Under the pieces are notes generated by a model. That model ran no database searches and was not told where the DNA came from. It saw nothing but the letters and a program-made list of their open reading frames with translations. From Erythrobacter sp. UBA3075 (GTDB taxonomy: Bacteria > Pseudomonadota > Alphaproteobacteria > Sphingomonadales > Sphingomonadaceae), in contig DFBR01000028.1 in the NCBI GenBank assembly GCA_002367375.1, positions 7,143-15,660 on the forward strand: DNA of 8,518 nt, written 5' to 3'. Shown one piece after another: positions 5,031 to 8,518 of the stretch. A program made the position numbers and the translations under genes. The number at the start of each line of letters is the position of its first letter. The first letter of the stretch is position 1.

Positions 5031-6245
5031 ATGCGAAAGCTTCTGATCGTCATAGCTCTGTTCCTGTTATCGGTCGTTCCGACAGCACAGGCTGCACAGA
5101 CTGCGCCAACCCATCAATGGACGTCCGTGCAGGCAGAGACGGTCTGGCGCTGGCTAGATCAGGCTGATCGTGAAGCCATTGCCATCGACCCGGCGATAAG
5201 CACGCAGTTGCGAACGGCTATCGACAACGGTGATCAGGCGAGCATGGACGAAAGCGCGCAGGCTGGGGCCATGCGGCTCCTTCTCGCCTATCACGGCCAA
5301 TGCTGTTCGGTGCAATTGCCAGCCAACTGGCACATTACCCAGTCCGTGACGCGCGAAATGCTGGCGGAACGGCTTGAGCAAGCCCTGACCCAAAATCAGA
5401 TCAGTATGCTCTTTCGCGCGAGCCGCCCGCGCCACCCGCATTACCGCGTGCTGGCGCGCGCCTATGAAAACGAGAGTGACGAAGCTCGGCGAGCGAATCT
5501 CGCGCTAAATCTGGCGCGGTGGCGCAGCTTGCCCCTGCCCACGGAAGGTCGATACATCATCGTCAACGCGGCCGCACAGGAACTGACCGTGTGGGACGGA
5601 ACGAAGCTGCATGATCGGCGCCGCGTGATCGTCGGCACGCCCGGAACGCGCACGCCGGTATTCGCAGCGGAAGTCAGCGGCGTTGTTCTTAATCCGTGGT
5701 GGAACATCCCATCCAGCATCGCAGCCGAGGGAATTGGTGCATTCGTCCGCCGCGATCCGGCAGGCGCACGGGCGCGCGGTTACATCTACAGCCAGGGGCG
5801 ATATCGCCAGATGCCCGGGGACAACAACGCGCTGGGCCGGATGAAGCTGGTGATGCCCAACCGCTTCTCCGTCTTCCTCCATGACACTTCCAATCGCGAA
5901 CTGTTCGAGCGCGATGAACGACTGCTCAGCCATGGCTGCGTCCGCGTGCAGGGCGCGGTGGAATTTGCCGCGCGGCTGCTCGAAGGCACAGACTGGACGC
6001 GCGCAGCGGTGGATGAAGTTGTCGATCTTGGCGAAACGACGACAATCCCGACAGCCGAAGTCATGCCGATCTTTATCGCCTATTTCACTGCGGAACCGGG
6101 CGAGCTTGGCGGCGTGCAGTTTCTTCCCGATGTCTACGGCCGCGATGGTAGCGCAGGCATGGTTCCCGGCGCTTTACGGAGGTTTGCGTTTCCTATGCAG
6201 GTCGGCGATCCCATAGGTTGCGACGTGGCAAACCAGCCCAGTTGA
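5031..6245 (+). CDS. Exported L,D-transpeptidase (YkuD fold, YcbB-like)
   Basis: The 404-residue product is a periplasmic peptidoglycan cross-linking or anchoring enzyme. A signal peptide covers residues 1-21 (MRKLLIVIALFLLSVVPTAQ, cleavage near AQA-A). Residues 30-170 form a helical N-terminal part without a known binding domain; it contains a Cys91-Cys92 pair. The YkuD catalytic domain runs from about 173 to 340: YIIVNAAAQELTVWDG, the YcbB-like NPWWNIPSSIAAE at 221-233, HDTSNRELFERD from His284, and SHGCVRV with His301 and nucleophile Cys303. The enzyme class forms 3-3 cross-links using that cysteine. It is shorter than E. coli YcbB (about 600 residues) and lacks a visible peptidoglycan-binding domain. 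The start was chosen at the signal peptide Met; no good ribosome site precedes it, and in-frame ATGs at 4987 and 4938 would lengthen the signal segment. The gene is divergent from fixL and convergent with the AI-2E gene. Confidence 0.94.
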   Translation: MRKLLIVIALFLLSVVPTAQAAQTAPTHQWTSVQAETVWRWLDQADREAIAIDPAISTQLRTAIDNGDQASMDESAQAGAMRLLLAYHGQCCSVQLPANWHITQSVTREMLAERLEQALTQNQISMLFRASRPRHPHYRVLARAYENESDEARRANLALNLARWRSLPLPTEGRYIIVNAAAQELTVWDGTKLHDRRRVIVGTPGTRTPVFAAEVSGVVLNPWWNIPSSIAAEGIGAFVRRDPAGARARGYIYSQGRYRQMPGDNNALGRMKLVMPNRFSVFLHDTSNRELFERDERLLSHGCVRVQGAVEFAARLLEGTDWTRAAVDEVVDLGETTTIPTAEVMPIFIAYFTAEPGELGGVQFLPDVYGRDGSAGMVPGALRRFAFPMQVGDPIGCDVANQPS

Positions 6246-6304
6246 ACCAGAGGACCACCGTCATGAACGGAAGGCCCCTTGCCCGGCAACTGGGTCTCGG
6301 CTGA

Positions 6305-7378
6305 TCAGGCTGCAGGCTGCCCGCTCGCAGCAGCAGCCGCTGCCTTTCGACCGTCCAATCGCGTGCGCAGAATTTCCAGCAGGGTCAGTGTAGCGGCGAC
6401 GATAAGCGGTCCCAGAACGAAGCCATGCGCGCCAAACACGGCAATACCGCCGATAATTGCAATGAAGGCGACAACTGAGTGCTGCGCCAGTTGTCGCCCC
6501 ACCAGCATCGGGTAAAGGACATTGTCGATCAGCCCGACGATCAAAGTGCCCCAGCCGGTGAGGATCAGGGCTGAGACCCACTGCCCGTCCATCGCCAGCA
6601 GGATCGCCGCCGGCAGCCAGATGACGAATGCACCCAGAAACGGCACGATCGCCAGCAGACCCATGACGAGACCCCAGAATACCGGTGACGGCAGGCCGAG
6701 CCACCAGAACATCAATCCGCCCAGCAAGCCCTGCACCATCGAAACCGCAGCGACACCCCAGACCGTGGCGAATATCGTATCTTGCAGCCGCGTGAGCAGC
6801 TTGGCGAATTCGCCTTCGGAAAGCGGCGCAAGAACGGCAACGGCAGAAAGCGCACGCTTGCCGTCTCGCAAAAAGTAGAACAGGAAATAGAAAGTCAGGA
6901 GCAGCGTGACCAAGCTGGTCAGAGAGCCGACAAGGAGGTCTGTCGCCAATTTCTGCAAGGCCGCGCCGACGCCTGCGGCAAGCTCGCCGAAGTCGAGATT
7001 GGCGTCCATCCAAGCAACAGCTGACTGAGCGCCGGGCACACCATCAGCCGCATTGCGCCAGTCTACCAGAAGCAAGGCCTCCAGATCACTCGCGCCAGAC
7101 AGGACCGCGTCCAGCACCGCTCTCGATATCAGCAACACAGGCACGACTACCAGCACGGCGATGATGAACATGGTCAGCGTAACCGAAACTGCAGGAGAAT
7201 GCAGGCGAAGACGCAGGGTGCGCTCGATCCCGGCGAAAAGCACAGCCAGCGTCGTCGCCCAGACGAGTGCAGCAAAGAACGGCTCCGCAATCAGATAGCA
7301 CAGCACAATTCCGCCCAGCACGAACAGGGCCAGCAAGGCCCGCGAAAAGTCCGGGGAAAGCGAAGAATGTTCAGTCAC
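6305..7378 (-). CDS. AI-2E family (PerM/YdiK-like) membrane protein
   Basis: The 357-residue inner-membrane protein has the usual length and layout of the AI-2 exporter/permease family. Predicted membrane segments lie near residues 13-32, 34-52, 64-86, 150-170, 205-227, 233-262, 268-286 and 300-335. A long soluble section (about 88-148) separates segments 3 and 4, as is typical. Conserved family stretches are FYFLFYFLRDGKR (163-175), LLAIVPFLGAFVIWLPAAI (241-259) and DNVLYPMLVGRQ (285-296) followed by IGGIAVFGAHGFVLGPL. Members have been linked to autoinducer-2 export or to sodium/proton antiport, so the substrate should not be assumed. The C-terminus is an Ala-rich tail (KAAAAAASGQPAA). The GTG start at 7378 has AAGGAGG 8 nt upstream. 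It follows the alcohol dehydrogenase by 46 bp on the same strand, probably as one operon. Confidence 0.96.
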   Translation of the reverse strand: MTEHSSLSPDFSRALLALFVLGGIVLCYLIAEPFFAALVWATTLAVLFAGIERTLRLRLHSPAVSVTLTMFIIAVLVVVPVLLISRAVLDAVLSGASDLEALLLVDWRNAADGVPGAQSAVAWMDANLDFGELAAGVGAALQKLATDLLVGSLTSLVTLLLTFYFLFYFLRDGKRALSAVAVLAPLSEGEFAKLLTRLQDTIFATVWGVAAVSMVQGLLGGLMFWWLGLPSPVFWGLVMGLLAIVPFLGAFVIWLPAAILLAMDGQWVSALILTGWGTLIVGLIDNVLYPMLVGRQLAQHSVVAFIAIIGGIAVFGAHGFVLGPLIVAATLTLLEILRTRLDGRKAAAAAASGQPAA

Positions 7379-7386
7379 GATGCGCG

Positions 7387-7393
7387 CCTCCTT
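7387..7393 (-). promoter_or_regulatory. Strong ribosome binding site for the AI-2E gene, near a small inverted repeat
   Basis: AAGGAGG lies 8 nt before GTG 7378 and fixes this start. It sits between CGCGC arms (7383-7387 and 7400-7404), so the mRNA could form a 5-bp hairpin with most of the site in the loop. Confidence 0.55.
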
Positions 7394-7424
7394 GCTGCAG
7401 CGCGAACCATCCTGTTCGCCCGCA

Positions 7425-8501
7425 TCAGGTTGTTATCGCGACTTTCAGCACGCCGTCGCGTTGATTGGCAAACAATTCGTAGGCGTCAATGATCGAATCC
7501 AGTGGGAAATGATGGGTGACCAGCGGCTTGGTATCGACCCGCCCGGACGCAACGGTTTCCATCAGGCGGCGCATTCGCTCCTTGCCACCGGGGCATAGCG
7601 TGGTGATGATGCGGTTATCGCCCAGCCCCGCTGAGAAGGCATCGAGCGGGATGGTCAGATCGCCCGAATAGACGCCGAGCGAAGACAGCGTGCCGCCGGG
7701 CCGCAGCACCCGCAGCGCGCTTTCAAACGTCTCTTGCAGACCCAGCGCCTCAATCGCGACATCCACGCCGCGCCCGTCAGTAATCTTCATGATCTCATCG
7801 ACCGGATCGACTTTCGAAAAATCGACCACATGGGTGGCGCCCATCTGCTTGGCCATTGCCATGCGCGCGGGCACGCTCTCAACGCCGATAATCGTGGTCG
7901 CGCCCATCATGTGCGCTCCGGCAGTCGCACACAGGCCAATCGGGCCTTGCGCGAACACGGCTACGGTGTCGCCGATCCTGATACGGCCCGATTCTGCCCC
8001 GCCAAAGCCAGTGGACATGATGTCAGGACACATCAGCACCTGTTCGTCAGACAGGCCATCCGGGATCGGCGCGAGGTTGGCCATTGCATCGGGCACAAGC
8101 AGATATTCCGCCTGCGCACCGTCTATCGTATTGCCGAAACGCCAGCCACCGCTGGCCTTCCAGCCATGTCCTTCCTGCCCACCGCATTGGGCGTGAAAAC
8201 CGCACAGCGATGCGTGCGACGTGCCAGCAGGCGTGATCGCTCCGGCTATGACGCGCTGGCCTTCGGTAAAGCCGGTGACAGCGGAGCCGAGTTTCTCGAT
8301 CGTGCCGACGGGTTCGTGCCCAATGGTCAGGCCCTTTGCGACCGGATATTCGCCTTTCAGAATATGTATATCGGTGCCGCAGATGGTCGTCGTCGTGACC
8401 TTCATCAGCGCGTCAAGCGGGCCGATATCGGGCACCGGCTTTTCCCCCAGTACGATCCGTCCCGGCTCTATGAATATCGCCGCTTTCATCAATTCCGTCA
8501 C
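7425..8501 (-). CDS. Zinc-dependent medium-chain alcohol dehydrogenase (CbADH-like)
   Basis: The 358-residue cytoplasmic oxidoreductase is of the MDR superfamily and interconverts an alcohol with an aldehyde or ketone using NAD(P). Catalytic-zinc residues are visible: Cys41 (TICGTDIH), His62-Glu63 (IGHEPVG) and Asp160 (CPDIMSTGF). An Asp at the third position matches the Clostridium beijerinckii/Thermoanaerobacter secondary alcohol dehydrogenase group (Cys37, His59, Asp150). The structural-zinc four-Cys lobe of horse-liver type enzymes is missing; only Cys100 and Cys106 occur there. The Rossmann fold starts at about 178 with VFAQGPIGLCATAGA rather than the usual GxGxxG. Cofactor preference is undecided; Glu208 ends beta-2 in GVESVPARM. 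GTG 8501 was chosen for AAGGAGG 7 nt upstream. It is the first visible gene of an operon with the AI-2E protein; its promoter lies beyond the window. A role in fermentative or low-oxygen redox balance is inferred from the FixLJ neighbourhood. Confidence 0.96.
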   Translation of the reverse strand: MTELMKAAIFIEPGRIVLGEKPVPDIGPLDALMKVTTTTICGTDIHILKGEYPVAKGLTIGHEPVGTIEKLGSAVTGFTEGQRVIAGAITPAGTSHASLCGFHAQCGGQEGHGWKASGGWRFGNTIDGAQAEYLLVPDAMANLAPIPDGLSDEQVLMCPDIMSTGFGGAESGRIRIGDTVAVFAQGPIGLCATAGAHMMGATTIIGVESVPARMAMAKQMGATHVVDFSKVDPVDEIMKITDGRGVDVAIEALGLQETFESALRVLRPGGTLSSLGVYSGDLTIPLDAFSAGLGDNRIITTLCPGGKERMRRLMETVASGRVDTKPLVTHHFPLDSIIDAYELFANQRDGVLKVAITT

Positions 8502-8508
8502 GCGCCAT

Positions 8509-8515
8509 CCTCCTT
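8509..8515 (-). promoter_or_regulatory. Ribosome binding site of the alcohol dehydrogenase
   Basis: AAGGAGG lies 7 nt before GTG 8501. An ATG at 8508-8506 directly after it is out of frame with the dehydrogenase, so the GTG is taken as the start. Confidence 0.6.
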
Positions 8516-8518
8516 ATC

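Noticed and set aside
6246..6304. Terminator between the convergent transpeptidase and AI-2E genes
   Set aside because: Only a weak stem (CCCGG 6282-6286, loop CAA, CTGGG 6290-6294) with no T-run on either strand.
6261..7013. A 250-codon minus-strand frame overlapping the AI-2E gene
   Set aside because: It is Arg/Cys-rich and out of frame with a clear membrane protein; a GC-rich shadow.

Overview
Organism and overall character. The window is GC-rich, with compact genes, mostly G/C at third codon positions and frequent GTG starts. The gene content (a soluble heme-type FixL with FixJ, a YkuD-fold transpeptidase, an AI-2E family permease, a CbADH-like zinc alcohol dehydrogenase) fits an alphaproteobacterium, and I would guess Sphingomonadales (Erythrobacter/Novosphingobium type). 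That placement is inference; there is no rRNA or other marker gene here. I see no tRNA, CRISPR array, complete insertion sequence or integrase.

Left block (1-1785, + strand). The window opens inside an ATP-grasp ligase gene whose 5' end lies outside. It overlaps by 4 bp (ATGA) a Rieske non-heme iron oxygenase with all iron ligands intact. The overlap and strong ribosome site imply one translationally coupled unit: a ligase that makes a carboxylate-derived bond and an oxygenase that tailors a product. Substrate unknown.

Decayed block (about 1786-2530). There is no convincing intact gene. The minus strand carries a stretch that reads like part of an outer-membrane beta-barrel without a start and with an in-frame stop upstream. 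A further minus-strand open stretch (1747-1896) has aromatic-rich, protein-like content that I cannot identify. The block ends in two palindromes (2523-2534 and 2553-2568) whose centres are 32 bp apart, directly upstream of the next gene.

Right block (2620-8501). A 121-residue uncharacterised protein (+) faces fixJ (-) with a single base between the stop codons. fixL and fixJ overlap by 8 bp and form an oxygen-sensing two-component system; FixL keeps the heme-ligand histidine and the heme-pocket arginine at the expected 20-residue spacing and has no membrane segments. Divergent from fixL is an exported L,D-transpeptidase. Its tail meets an operon running the other way: a medium-chain zinc alcohol dehydrogenase followed after 46 bp by an AI-2E family membrane protein.

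How it may fit together. The right block could be a low-oxygen or envelope-stress module: FixLJ senses oxygen, the dehydrogenase handles reduced or fermentative carbon, and the transpeptidase and permease act at the envelope. No canonical FixK box (TTGA-N6-TCAA) was seen by eye, so regulation of these neighbours by FixLJ is a hypothesis. The palindrome pair upstream of the small uncharacterised gene is the best candidate for an operator in the window.
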